From Urophycis tenuis (taxonomy: Eukaryota > Chordata > Actinopteri > Gadiformes > Phycidae), in contig JAXIVH010000038.1 in NCBI GenBank assembly GCA_036785325.1, positions 1,133,501 through 1,197,500 of the forward strand: DNA of 64,000 nucleotides, written 5' to 3'. The position numbers were made by a program, and so were the translations under genes. This document shows positions 37,801-49,926 of this stretch, piece by piece. The notes below the pieces were generated by a model that did no database searches, was not told the DNA's origin, and saw only the letters and a program-made list of their open reading frames with translations. How positions within the stretch are numbered: the first letter of the stretch is position 1; each line of letters begins with the position of its first letter.

Positions 37801-40800
37801 GCTTAGTATTTCAACGGGCCATTGTTGAATATAGTCTTGCCATACGCCGTTGAAAAGCTTAGATTTCCCCGCTTAAAATGAGCCCATCCGCGAGCAGTCT
37901 GGTTGATCACAGACTAAACTGCGTCAGGTTGACTGAAGTCTACCCAGCAGCTAAAAACATACCTTCAACGTTTCAATTAACATCAATCTTTCCTTACAGA
38001 ACACAAATTAATTAGCTTAGTATTTCAATGACCCATGAGTCAATATAGTCTTGCCATAGGCCGTTGGAAAGCTTAGATTTCCCCGCTTAAAATGAGCCCA
38101 TCCGCGAGCAGTCTGGTTGATCACAGACTAAACTGCGTCAGGTTGAATGAAGTCTACCCAGCAGCTAAAAACATACCTTTAACGTTTCAATTAACATCAA
38201 TCTTTCCTTACAGAACACAAATTAATTAGCTTAGTATTTCAAAGGCCCTTTGGTGAATATAGTCTTGCCATAAGCCGTTGAAAAGCTTAGATTTCCCCGC
38301 TTATAATGAGCCCATCCCCAAGCAATTTGGTTGCTCAGAGACAAAACTGTGTCAGGTTGACTGAAGTCTACCCAGCAGCTAAAAACATACCTTCAACGTT
38401 TCAATTAACATCAATCTTTCCTTACAGATCACAAATTAATTAGCTTAGTATTTCAACAACCAATGAGTCAATATAGTCTTGCCATACGCCGTTGGAAAGC
38501 TTAGATTTCCCCGCTTAAAATGAGCCCATCCGCGAGCAGTCTGCTTGCTCAGAGACAAAACTGCGTCAGGTTGACTGAAGTCTACCCAGCAGCTAAAAAC
38601 ATACCTTCAACGTTTCAATTAAGATCAATCTTTCAATAAAGAACAGAAATTAATTAGCTTAGTATTTCAACGACCCATGACTCAATATAGTCTTGCCATA
38701 CGCCGTTGGGAACCTTAGATTTCCCCGCTTAAAATGAGCCCATCCGCGAGCAGTCTGGTTGATCACAGACTAAACTGCGTCAGGTTGACTGAAGTCTACC
38801 CAGCAGCTAAAAACATACCTTCAACGTTTCAATTAACATCAATCTTTCCTTACAGAACACAAATTAATTAGCTTAGTATTTCAACGGCCCTTTGGTGAAT
38901 ATAGTCTTGCCATACGCCGTTGGGAACCTTAGATTTCCCCGCTTAAAATGAGCCCATCCGCCAGCAGTCTGGTTGATCACAGACTAAACTGCGTCAGGTT
39001 GACTGAAGTCTACCCAGCAGCTAAAAACATACCTTAAACGTTTCAATTAACATCAGTCTTTCCTTACAGAACACAAATTAATTAGCTTAGTATTTCAACG
39101 ACCCTTTGGTGAATATAGTCTTGCCATACGCCGTTGGAAAGCTTAGATTTCCCCGCTTATAATGAGCCCATCCCCGAGCAATTTGGTTGCTCACAGACAA
39201 AACTGTGTCAGGTTGAGTGAAGTCTACCCAGCAGCTAAAAACATACCTTCAACGTTTCAATTAACATCAATCTTTCCTTACAGAACACTAATTAATTAGC
39301 TTAGTATTTCAACGACCCATGAGTCAATATAGTCTTGCCATACGCCGTTGGAAAGCTTAGATTTCCCCGCTTAAAATGAGCCCATCCGCGAGCAGTCTGG
39401 TTGATCACAGACTAAACTGCGTCAGGTTGACTGAAGTCTACCCAGCAGCTAAAAACATACCTTCAACGTTTCAATTAACATCAATCTTTCCTTACAGAAC
39501 ACAAATTAATTAGCTTAGTATTTCAATGACCCATGAGTCAATATAGTCTTGCCATAGGCGGTTGGAAAGCTTAGATTTCCCCGCTTAAAATGAGCCCATC
39601 CGCGAGCAGTCTGGTTGATCACAGACTAAACTGCGTCAGGTTGAATGAAGTCTACCCAGCAGCTAAAAACATACCTTCAACGTTTCAATTAACATCAATC
39701 TTTCCTTACAGAACACAAATTAATTAGCTTAGTATTTCAACGACCCTTTGGTGAATATAGTCTTGCCATACGCCGTTGGAAAGCTTAGATTTCCCCGCTT
39801 ATAATGAGCCCATCCCCGAGCAATTTGGTTGCTCACAGACTAAACTGCGTCAGGTTGACTGAAGTCTACCCAGCAGCTAAAAACATACCTTCAACGTTTC
39901 AATTAACATCAATCTTTCCTTACAGAACACAAATTAATTAGCTTAGTATTTCAACGACCCATGAGTCAATATAGTCTTGCCATACGCCGTTGGAAAGCTT
40001 AGATTTCCCCGCTTAAAATGAGCCCATCCGCGAGCAGTCTGGTTGATCACAGACTAAACTGCGTCAGGTTGAATGAAGTCTACCCAGCAGCCAAAAACAT
40101 ACCTTTAACGTTTCAATTAACATCAATCTTTCCTTACAGAACACAAATTAATTAGCTTAGTATTTCAACGGCCCTTTGGTGAATATAGTCTTACCATACG
40201 CCGTTGAAAAGCTTAGATTTCCCTGCTTAAGATGAGCCCATCCGCCAGCAGTCTGGTTGATCACAGACTAAACTGCGTCAGGTTGACTGAAGTCTACCCA
40301 GCAGCTAAAAACATACCTTAAACGTTTCAATTAACATCAATCTTTCCTTACAGAACACAAATTAATTAGCTTGGTATTTCAACGACCTTTTGGTGAATAT
40401 AGTCTTGCCATACGCCGTTGGAAAGCTTAGATTTCCCCGCTTATAATGAGCCCAACCCCGAGCAATTTGGTTGCTCACAGACAAAACTGTGTCAGGTTGA
40501 GTGAAGTCTACCCAGCAGCTAAAAACATACCTTCAACGTTTCAATTAACATCAATCTTTCCTTACAGAACACAAATTAATTAGCTTAGTATTTCAACGAC
40601 CCATGAGTCAATATAGTCTTGCCATACGCCGTTGGAAAGCTTAGATTTCCCCGCTTAAAATGAGCCCATCCGCGAGCAGTCTGGTTGATCACAGACTAAA
40701 CTGCGTCAGGTTGAATGAAGTCTACCCAGCAGCCAAAAACATACCTTTAACGTTTCAATTAACATCAATCTTTCCTTACAGAACACAAATTAATTAGCTT

Positions 40801-42472
40801 AGTATTTCAACGGCCCTTTGGTGAATATAGTCTTACCATACGCCGTTGAAAAGCTTAGATTTCCCTGCTTAAAATGAGCCCATCCGCCAGCAGTCTGGTT
40901 GATCACAGACAAAACTGTGTCAGGTTGAGTGAAGTCTACCCAGCAGCTAAAAACATACCTTCAACGTTTCAATTAACATCAATCTTTCCTTACAGAACAC
41001 AAATTAATTATCTTAGTATTTCAACGACCCATGAGTCAATATAGTCTTGCCATACGCCGTTGGAAAGCTTAGATTTCCCCGCTTAAAATGAGCCCATCCG
41101 CGAGCAGTCTGGTTGATCACAGACTAAATTGCGTCAGGTTGAATGAAGTCTACCCAGCAGCTAAAAACATACCTTCAACGTTTCAATTAACATCAATCTT
41201 TCCTTACAGAACACAAATTAATTAGCTTAGTATTTCAACGACCTTTTGGTGAATATAGTCTTGCCATACGCCGTTGGAAAGCTTAGATTTCCCCGCTTAT
41301 AATGAGCCCAACCCCGAGCAATTTGGTTGCTCACAGACAAAACTGTGTCAGGTTGAGTGAAGTCTACCCAGCAGCTAAAAACATACCTTCAACGTTTCAA
41401 TTAACATCAATCTTTCCTTACAGAACACAAATTAATTAGCTTAGTATTTCAACGACCCATGAGTCAATATAGTCTTGCCATACGCCGTTGGAAAGCTTAG
41501 ATTTCCCCGCTTAAAATGAGCCCATCCGCGAGCAGTCTGGTTGATCACAGACTAAACTGCGTCAGGTTGAATGAAGTCTACCCAGCAGCCAAAAACATAC
41601 CTTTAACGTTTCAATTAACATCAATCTTTCCTTACAGAACACAAATTAATTAGCTTAGTATTTCAACGGCCCTTTGGTGAATATAGTCTTACCATACGCC
41701 GTTGAAAAGCTTAGATTTCCCTGCTTAAAATGAGCCCATCCGCCAGCAGTCTGGTTGATCACAGACAAAACTGTGTCAGGTTGAGTGAAGTCTACCCAGC
41801 AGCTAAAAACATACCTTCAACGTTTCAATTAACATCAATCTTTCCTTACAGAACACAAATTAATTATCTTAGTATTTCAACGACCCATGAGTCAATATAG
41901 TCTTGCCATACGCCGTTGGAAAGCTTAGATTTCCCCGCTTAAAATGAGCCCATCCACAAGCAATTTGGTTGCTCAGAGACAAAACTGTGTCAGGTTGACT
42001 GAAGTCTACCCAGCAGCTAAAAACATACCTTCAACGTTTCAATTAACATCAATCTTTCCTTACAGATCACAAATTAATTAGCTTAGTATTTCAACGACCA
42101 ATGAGTCAATATAGTCTTGCCACACGCCGTTGGAAAGCTTAGATTTCCCCGCTTAAAATGAGCCCATCCGCGAGCAGTCTGGTTGCTCACAGACAAAACT
42201 GCGTCAGGTTGACTGAAGTCTACCCAGCAGCTAAAAACATACCTTCAACGTTTCAATTAAGATCAATCTTTCAATAAAGAACAGAAATTAATTAGCTTAG
42301 TATTTCAACGACCCATGACTCAATATAATCTTGCCATACGCCGTTGGGAACCTTAGATTTCCCCGCTTAAAATGAGCCCATCCCCGAGCAATTTGGTTGC
42401 TCACAGACAAAACTGCGTCAGGTTGACTGAAGTCTACCCAGCAGCTAAAAACATACCTTCAACTTTTCAATT
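34804..42472 (+). repeat. 214-bp satellite array, block 11 (36 monomers, longest)
   Basis: 7,669 bp, thirty-six monomers minus 35 bases (21 plus the 14-bp deletion near 35,235). Up to about 38,000 it is the second copy of the 4,819-bp duplication. At about 38,640-38,660 it holds the pre-cassette junction variant TTTCAATAAAGAACAG with no cassette following, so a cassette or its site was lost there by exchange. An 856-bp four-monomer repeat lies at about 40,356-41,940. No gene. Confidence 0.94.
40356..41940 (+). repeat. 856-bp four-monomer higher-order repeat, about 1.9 copies
   Basis: Rare variants CGACCTTTTGGTG, CCCAACCCCGAGC, AGCAGCCAAAAAC and CTTACCATACGCCGTTGAAAAG recur 856 bp apart. The second set diverges in its last monomer at about 41,950. 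The set shares monomer types with the 856-bp repeat of block 5 but not its private variants. Confidence 0.82.
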
Positions 42473-42656
42473 CACGCGTTTTTTTTGTAATACGTGTAGC
42501 TATGATAAAGGACACATGTTTTGGCCTGTTTTATTATTCATAGTTGGCTTAACAGTAATAGAATATTATTATATGCTATAAGTGACCAGACGTCCGAGAT
42601 CAAAACTGGGAGCATAATCCCCGAGAAGGGGGAAAAAAAGGGTCAGCTATGTTTAA

Positions 42657-42705
42657 GTATATATATATATGTGTGTGTATATATGCGTGTGTGTGTGTGT
42701 ATATA

Positions 42706-42744
<39 letters not shown>
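42657..42744 (+). repeat. TA/TG microsatellite, cassette 11
   Basis: 88-bp alternating purine-pyrimidine tract without the longer GC run seen in cassettes 2, 3 and 14. Confidence 0.95.
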
Positions 42745-42747
<3 letters not shown>

Positions 42748-42757
42748 AATCACTTAC

Positions 42758-43261
42758 TTGGAACGGCATGATCCCACATCGCTGTGAAGGGATGGCGTTA
42801 ACCAGGTGGGCGTGCAACCCCTCGAGAGAGTTGCTGCCTCACCGGCACTTGTACTTGTTCAGCCCGATGCAGTTCTTCACAACCACCTTCACAGAGACAT
42901 ACAGCTGTATGCCAGGGGGGTCATGTAACACACAACCTATTGCAAGGTCCTCATTTATGCTGGTGTAATTTTGAAATGTTACCATATACAAGTTTGAATG
43001 GTTTTGACACACGATGACTGCAGAGACAGCTGCAGGATGGCCCACGAAGCAGGACGGAGGGGGCCTGTGGCTGTGCGGGGAGGACCAGCGGTATGGGTGC
43101 TGCCGACACAGGGGGCGGGCGGGCCACAGGCTGACGCAGCAGGAGGCCTCGGCTGGAGGCGGGTGGGCGCAGGAGGCTTCGGCCGGGTGGAGGACGACAA
43201 CGCAGTGGGCTGAACGGGCCGGTTGGTGGGAGTCACACGCTCTGGCTCATCAACAAATAAC
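42758..43261 (-). pseudogene. Exon-like fragment, copy 11 (TGA at Arg codon)
   Basis: 504-bp segment with acceptor and consensus donor. TGA at 42839-42841. Private Arg-to-Gly change upstream of NKYKC; Tyr in NYTSIN as in copy 4. Confidence 0.6.
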
Positions 43262-43452
43262 CTGGAAATATAAAATACACACGTGATCAGTATTGATATT
43301 GATATCTTTTATAAGAACACTGTTCATACCGTTTACACTTTTTATACAACTGTTTATACAATGTCCATACTGTTTATTTATTAATGTTTATCACTGAAAA
43401 ATAAAGGTGACTTGGTATGACTTGTGTGCTATTTTCTTTCCACAGCCAACAG

Positions 43453-44501
43453 AACACACATGAATCAGCTTATTATTTCGACGACCCATGGGCAAATATA
43501 GTCATGCCATACGTCGTTGGAAAGCTTAGATTTCCCCGTTTAAAATGAGCCCATCTCCGAGCAATTTGGTTGCTCACAGACAAATCTGCGTCAGGTTGAC
43601 TGAAGTCTACACAGCAGCTAAAGACATACCTTCAACGTTTCAATTAACATCAATCTTTCCTTACAGAACACAAATTAATTAGCTTAGTATTTCAACGACC
43701 CTTTAGTGAATATAGTCTTGCCATACGCCGTTGGAAAGCTTAGATTTCCCCGCTTAAAATGAGTCCATCCGCGAGCAGTCTGGTTGATCACAGACTAAAC
43801 TGCGTCAGGTTGAATGAAGTCTACCCAGCAGCTAAAAACATACCTTTAACGTTTCAATTAACATCAATCTTTCCTTACAGAACACAAATTAATTAGCTTA
43901 GTATTTCAACGGCCCTTTGGTGAATATAGTCTTGCCATACGCCGTTGGAAAGCTTAGATTTCCCTGCTTATAATGAGCCCATCCCGGAGCAATTTGGTTG
44001 CTCACAGACAAAACTGTGTCAGGTTGAGTGAAGTCTACCCAGCAGCTAAAAACATACCTTCAACGTTTCAATTAACATCAATCTTTCCTTACAGAACACA
44101 AATTAATTATCTTAGTATTTCAACGACCAATGAGTCAATATAGTCTTGCCATACGCCGTTGGAAAGCTTAGATTTCCCCGCTTAAAATGAGCCCATCCGC
44201 GAGCAGTCTGGTTGCTCACAGACAAAACTGCGTCAGGTTGACTGAAGTCTACCCAGCAGCTAAAAACATACCTTCAACGTTTCAATTAACATCAATCTTT
44301 CAATAAAGAAAAGAAATTAATTAGCTTAGTATTTCAACGACCCATGACTCAATATAGTCTTGCCATACGCCGTTGGGAACCTTAGATTTCCCCGCTTAAA
44401 ATGAGCCCATCCGCGAGCAATTTGGTTGCTCACAGACAAAACTGCGTCAGGTTGACTGAAGTCTACCCAGCAGCTAAAAACATACCTTCAACTTTTCAAT
44501 T
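43453..44501 (+). repeat. 214-bp satellite array, block 12 (5 monomers)
   Basis: 1,049 bp, five monomers minus 21 bases. The pre-cassette junction variant reads TTTCAATAAAGAAAAG here. No gene. Confidence 0.95.
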
Positions 44502-44685
44502 CACGCGTTTTTTTTGTAATACGTGTAGCTATGATAAAGGACACATGTTTTGGCCTGTTTTATTATTCATAGTTGGCTTAACAGTAATAGAATATTATTA
44601 TATGCTATAAGTGACTAGACGTCAGAGATCAAAACTGGGAGCATAATCCCCGAGAAGGGGGAAAAAAAGGGTCAGCTATGTTTAA

Positions 44686-44783
44686 GTATATATATATATG
44701 TGTGTGTATATATGCGTGTGTGTGTGTGTATATATGCGCGCGTGTGTGTGTGTGTGTGTGTCTGTGTGTGTGTGTGTGTGTGT

Positions 44784-44817
<34 letters not shown>
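44686..44817 (+). repeat. TA/TG/GC microsatellite, cassette 12
   Basis: 132-bp alternating tract with two TGTCTGTG interruptions, as if the interrupted segment seen in cassettes 5 and 8 had been doubled. Confidence 0.95.
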
Positions 44818-44820
<3 letters not shown>

Positions 44821-44830
44821 AATCACTTAC

Positions 44831-45334
44831 TTGGAACGGCATGATCCCACATCGCTGTGAAGGGATGGTGTTAACCAGGTGGGCGTGCAACCCCTCGAGA
44901 GAGTTGCTGCCTCACCGGCACTTGTACTTGTTCAGCCGGATGCAGTTCTTCACAACCACCTTCACAGAGACATACAGCTGTATGCCAGGGGGGTCATGTA
45001 ACACACAACCTATTGCAAGGTCCTCATTTATGCTGGTGTCATTTTGAAATGTTACCATATACAAGTTTGAATGGTTTTGACACACGATGACTGCAGAGAC
45101 AGCTGCAGGATGGCCCACGAAGCAGGACGGAGGGGGCCTGTGGCTGTGCGGGGAGGACCAGCGGTATGGGTGCTGCCGACACAGGGGGCGGGCGGGCCAC
45201 AGGCTGACGCAGCAGGAGGCCTCGGCTGGAGGCGGGTGGGCGCAGGAGGCTTCGGCCGGGTGGAGGACGACAACGCAGTGGGCTGAACGGGCCGGTTGGT
45301 GGGAGTCACAGGCTCTGGCTCATCAACAAATAAC
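44831..45334 (-). pseudogene. Exon-like fragment, copy 12 (TGA at Arg codon)
   Basis: 504-bp segment with acceptor and consensus donor, TGA at 44912-44914. A private change (GATGGTGTTAACC on +) alters the Asn-Ala-Ile-Pro region. Confidence 0.6.
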
Positions 45335-45525
45335 CTGGAAATATAAAATACACACGTGATCAGTATTGATATTGATATCTTTTATAAGAACACTGTTCAT
45401 ACCGTTTACACTTTTTATACAACTGTTTATACAATGTCCATACTGTTTATTTATTAATGTTTATCACTGAAAAATAAAGGTGACTTGGTATGACTTGTGT
45501 GCTATTTTCTTTCCACAGCCAACAG

Positions 45526-46144
45526 AACACATGAATCAGCTTATTATTTCGACGACCCATGGGCAAATATAGTCATGCCATACGTTGTTGGAAAGCTTAG
45601 ATTTCCCCGTTTAAAATGAGCCCATCTTCGAGCAATTTGGTTGCTCACAGACAAATCTGCGTCAGGTTGACTGAAGTCTACACAGCAGCTAAAGACATAC
45701 CTTCAACGTTTGAATTAACATCAATCTTTCCTTACAGAACACAAATTAATTAGCTTAGTATTTCAACGACCCTTTAGTGAATATAGTCTTGCCATACGCC
45801 GTTGGAAAGCTTAGATTTCCCTGCTTAAAATGAGCCCATCCGCGAGCAGTCTGGTTGATCACAGACTAAACTGCGTCAGGTTGACTGAAGTCTACCCAGC
45901 AGCTAAAAACATACCTTCAACGTTTCAATTAACATCAATCTTTCCTTACAGAACACAAATTAATTAGCTTAGTATTTCAACGACCCATGAGTCAATATAG
46001 TCTTGCCATACGCCGTTGGAAAGCTTAGATTTCCCCGCTTAAAATGAGCCCATCCGCGAGCAGTCTGGTTGATCACAGACTAAACTGCGTCAGGTTGACT
46101 GAAGTCTACCCAGCAGCTAAAAACATACCTTCAACTTTTCAATT
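45526..46144 (+). repeat. 214-bp satellite array, block 13 (3 monomers, shortest)
   Basis: 619 bp, three monomers minus 23 bases: the usual 21 plus the two-base deletion after cassette 12. Unlike all other blocks, the monomer before the next cassette is the ordinary GATCACAGACTAAACTG subtype without the TTTCAATAAAGAACAG junction. No gene. Confidence 0.95.
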
Positions 46145-46327
46145 CACGCGTTTTTATGTAATACGTGTAGCTATGATAAAGGACACATGTTTTGGCCTGT
46201 TTTATTATTCATAGTTGGCTTAACAGTAATAGAATATTATTATATGCTATAAGTGACCAGACGTCCGAGATCAAAACTGGGAGCATAATCCCCGAGAAGG
46301 GGGAAAAAAAGGGTCAGCTATGTTTAA

Positions 46328-46387
46328 GTATATATATATATGTGTGTGTATATATGCGAGTGTGTGTGTGTGTGTATATATGCGCGC

Positions 46388-46441
<54 letters not shown>
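46328..46441 (+). repeat. TA/TG/GC microsatellite, cassette 13
   Basis: 114-bp alternating tract with a GCGAGTG variant inside the first TG run. Confidence 0.95.
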
Positions 46442-46444
<3 letters not shown>

Positions 46445-46454
46445 AATCACTTAC

Positions 46455-46958
46455 TTGGAACGGCATCATCCCATATCGCTGTGAAGGGATGGCGTTAACC
46501 AGGTGGGCGTGCAACCCCTCGAGAGAGTTGCTGCCTCGCCGGCACTTGTACTTGTTCAGCCGGATGCAGTTCTTCACAACCACCTTCACAGAGACATACA
46601 GCTGTATGCCAGGGGGGTCCTGTAACACACAACCTATTGCAAGGTCCTCATTTATGCTGGTGTCATTTTGAAATGTTACCATATACAAGTTTGAATGGTT
46701 TTGACACACGATGACTGCAGAGACAGCTGCAGGATGGCCCACGAAGCAGGACGGAGGGGGCCTGTGGCTGTGCGGGGAGGACCAGCGGTATGGGTGCTGC
46801 CGACACAGGGGGCGGGCGGGCCACAGGCTGATGCAGCAGGAGGCCTCGGCTGGAGGCGGGTGGGCGCAGGAGGCTTCGGCCGGGTGGAGGACGACAACGC
46901 AGTGGGCTGAACGGGCCGGTTGGTGGGAGTCACAGGCTCTGGCTCATCAACAAATAAC
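46455..46958 (-). pseudogene. Exon-like fragment, copy 13 (conserved frame open)
   Basis: One of three copies with no stop in the conserved-looking frame from near the exon start to the donor; CRRGS is intact. A private Ile-to-Met change lies beside MPFQ. The linker frame switch remains. Confidence 0.6.
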
Positions 46959-47149
46959 CTGGAAATATAAAATACACACGTGATCAGTATTGATATTGAT
47001 ATCTTTTATAAGAACACTGTTCATACCGTTTACACTTTTTATACAACTGTTTATACAATGTCCATACTGTTTATTTATTAATGTTTATCACTGAAAAATA
47101 AAGGCGACTTGGTATGACTTGTGTGCTATTTTCTTTCCACAGCCAACAG

Positions 47150-48626
47150 AACACACATGAATCAGCTTATTATTTCGACGACCCATGGGCAAATATAGTC
47201 ATGCCATACGTCGTTGGAAAGCTTAGATTTCCCCGTTTAAAATGAGCCCATCTCCGAGCAATTTGGTTGCTCACAGACAAATCTGCGTCAGGTTGACTGA
47301 AGTCTACACAGCAGCTAAAGACATACCTTCAACGTTTCAATTAACATCAATCTTTCCTTACAGAACACAAATTAATTAGCTTAGTATTTCAACGACCCTT
47401 TAGTGAATATAGTCTTGCCATACGCCGTTGGAAAGCTTAGATTGCCACGATTAAAAGGAGATCATCCTCGAGCAGTCTGGTTGATCACAGACTAAACTGC
47501 GTCAGGTTGACTGAAGTCTACCCAGCAGCTAAAAACATACCTTCAACGTTTCAATTAACATCAATCTTTCCTTACAGAACACAAATTAATTAGCTTAGTA
47601 TTTCAACGACCCTTTAGTGAATATAGTCTTGTCATACGCCGTTGGAAAGCTTAGATTTCCCCGCTTAAAATGAGCCCATCCGCGAGCAGTCTGGTTGATC
47701 ACAGACTAAACTGCGTCAGGTTGACTGAAGTCTACCCAGCAGCTAAAAACATACCTTCAACGTTTCAATTAACATCAATCTTTCCTTACAGAACACAAAT
47801 TAATTAGCTTAGTATTTCAACGACCCATGAGTCAATATAGTCTTGCCATACGCTGTTGGAAAGCTTAGATTTCCCCGCTTATAATGAGCCAATCCCCGAG
47901 CAATTTGGTTGCTCACAGACAAAACTGCGTCAGGTTGACTGAAGTCTACCCAGCAGCTAAAAACATACCTTCAACGTTTCAATTAACATCAATCTTTCCT
48001 TACAGAACACAAATTAATTAGCTTAGTATTTCAATGACCCATGAGTCAATATAGTCTTGCCATACGCCGTTGGAAAGCTTAGATTTCCCCGCTTATAATG
48101 AGCCCATCCCCGAGCAATTTAGTTGCTCACAGACAAAACTGTGTCAGGTTGAGTGAAGTCTACCCAGCAGCTAAAAACATACCTTCAACGTTTCAATTAA
48201 CATCAATCTTTCCTTACAGAACACAAATTAATTATCTTAGTATTTCAACGACCAATGAGTCAATATAGTCTTGCCATACGCCGTTGGAAAGCTTAGATTT
48301 CCCCGCTTAAAATGAGCCCATCCGCGAGCAGTCTGGTTGCTCACAGACAAAACTGCGTCAGGTTGACTGAAGTCTACCCAGCAGCTAAAAACATACCTTC
48401 AACGTTTCAATTAAGATCAATCTTTCAATAAAGAACAGAAATTAATTATCTTAGTATTTCAACGACCCATGACTCAATATAGTCTTGCCATACGCCGTTG
48501 GGAACCTTAGATTTCCCCGCTTAAAATGAGCCCATCCCCGAGCAATTTGGTTGCTCACAGACAAAACTGCGTCAGGTTGACTGAAGTCTACCCAGCAGCT
48601 AAAAACATACCTTCAACTTTTCAATT
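47150..48626 (+). repeat. 214-bp satellite array, block 14 (7 monomers)
   Basis: 1,477 bp, seven monomers minus 21 bases. The second monomer has a local cluster of about seven substitutions at 47,443-47,473 (GATTGCCACGATTAAAAGG in place of GATTTCCCCGCTTAAAATG). No gene. Confidence 0.95.
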
Positions 48627-48810
48627 CACGCGTTTTTTTTGTAATACGTGTAGCTATGATAAAGGACACATGTTTTGGCCTGTTTTATTATTCATAGTTG
48701 GCTTAACAGTAATAGAATATTATTATATGCTATAAGTGACCAGACGTCCGAGATCAAAAGTGGGAGCATAATCCCCGAGAAGGGGGAAAAAAAGGGTCAG
48801 CTATGTTTAA

Positions 48811-48874
48811 GTATATATATATATGTGTGTGTATATATGTGTGTGTGTGTGTGTGTGTATATATGCGCGCGCGC

Positions 48875-48922
<48 letters not shown>
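48811..48922 (+). repeat. TA/TG/GC microsatellite, cassette 14
   Basis: 112-bp alternating tract with about six GC steps in the middle; the following T run is one shorter than in other cassettes. Confidence 0.95.
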
Positions 48923-48924
<2 letters not shown>

Positions 48925-48934
48925 AATCACTTAC

Positions 48935-49438
48935 TTGGAACAGCATGATCCCACATCGCTGTGAAGGGATGGCGTTAACCAGGTGGGCGTGCAACCCCTC
49001 GAGAGAGTTGCTGCCTCGCCGGCACTTGTACTTGTTCAGCCGGATGCAGTTCTTCACAACCACCTTCACAGAGACATACAGCTGTATGCCAGGGGGGTCC
49101 TGTAACACACAACCTATTGCAAGGTCCTCATTTATGCTGGTGTCATTTTGAAATGTTACCATATACAAGTTTGAATGGTTTTGACACACGATGACTGCAG
49201 AGACAGCTGCAGGATGGCCCACGAAGCAGGACGGAGGGGGCCTGTGGCTGTGCGGGGAGGACCAGCGGTATGGGTGCTGCCGACACAGGGGGCGGGCGGG
49301 CCACAGGCTGATGCAGCAGGAGGCCTCGGCTGGAGGCGGGTGGGCGCAGGAGGCTTCGGCCGGGTGGAGGACGACAATGCAGTGGGCTGAACGGGCCGGT
49401 TGGTGGGAGTCACAGGCTCTGGCTCATCAACAAATAAT
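48935..49438 (-). pseudogene. Exon-like fragment, copy 14 (conserved frame open)
   Basis: One of three copies with the conserved-looking frame open to the donor. CRRGS and Cys in SQRCG are intact. Private Pro-to-Leu change in MPFQ, and the first base after the acceptor AG is A instead of G. The linker frame switch remains. Confidence 0.6.
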
Positions 49439-49628
49439 CTGGAAATATAAAATACACACGTGATCAGTATTGATATTGATATCTTTTATAAGAACACTGT
49501 TCATACTGTTTACACTTTTTATACAACTGTTTATACAATGTCCATACTGTTTATTTATTAATGTTTATCACTGACAATAAAGTTGACTTGGTAGGACTTG
49601 TGTGCTATTTTCTTTCCACAGCCAACAG

Positions 49629-49926
49629 AACACACATGAATCAGCTTTTTATTTCGACGACCCGTGGGCAAATATAGTCATGCCATACGTCGTTGGAAAG
49701 CTTAGATTTTCCCGCTTAAAATGAGCCCATCTCTGATCAATTTGGTTGCTCACAGACAAAACTGCGTCAGGTTGACTGAAGTCTACCCAGCAGCTAAAAA
49801 AAAACCTTCAACGCTTCAATTAACATTAATCTTTCCTTACAGAACACAAATTAATTAGCTTAGTATTTCAACGACCCATGAGTCAATATAGTCTAGCCAT
49901 ACGCCGTTGGAAAGCTTAGATTTTCC
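49629..49926 (+). repeat. Terminal satellite block 15 (about 1.4 monomers)
   Basis: 298 bp of satellite ending inside a monomer after AAGCTTAGATTTT. It has more unusual bases than inner monomers: CAGCTTTTTATTTCG, GACCCGTGGG, CATCTCTGATCAATTTGG, a run of nine A before CCTTCAACGC. The array stops here. Confidence 0.93.

Larger units (their letters stand above)
28364..38001 (+). repeat. 4,819-bp tandem duplication (cassettes 9 and 10)
   Basis: Two adjacent copies, about 28,364-33,182 and 33,183-38,001, each with one cassette. Landmarks recur at exactly 4,819 bp across the whole length. I found only a few substitutions: CACGCATTTT versus CACGCGTTTT, CCATCGCCGAG versus CCATCCCCGAG, AACATCAATC versus AACATAAATC, CTGCGTCAGG versus CTGCTTCAGG, and TATAGTCTTTCC versus TATAATCTTTCC. 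That puts identity near 99.9 percent. Ends are approximate. Confidence 0.9.
42473..43452. repeat. Exon-bearing cassette 11
   Basis: 980 bp at the standard phase. Related to cassette 4 by the shared GGTGTAATTTTG exon variant. Confidence 0.93.
44502..45525. repeat. Exon-bearing cassette 12
   Basis: 1,024 bp. Variants GTGACTAGACGTCAG in the left arm and AACACATGAATC (two bases shorter) just after the right edge are private to it. Confidence 0.93.
46145..47149. repeat. Exon-bearing cassette 13
   Basis: 1,005 bp with a variant left edge (CACGCGTTTTTATG). Its left neighbour is an ordinary monomer, so the left flank was probably exchanged by recombination while the phase was kept. Confidence 0.93.
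48627..49628. repeat. Exon-bearing cassette 14 (array edge)
   Basis: 1,002 bp, the last cassette before the array ends. More private changes than the others: CTGACAATAAAGTTGAC in the right arm, TTCATACTGTTTAC, GGTAGGACTTG, and AATAATCTGG at the acceptor. Confidence 0.93.
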
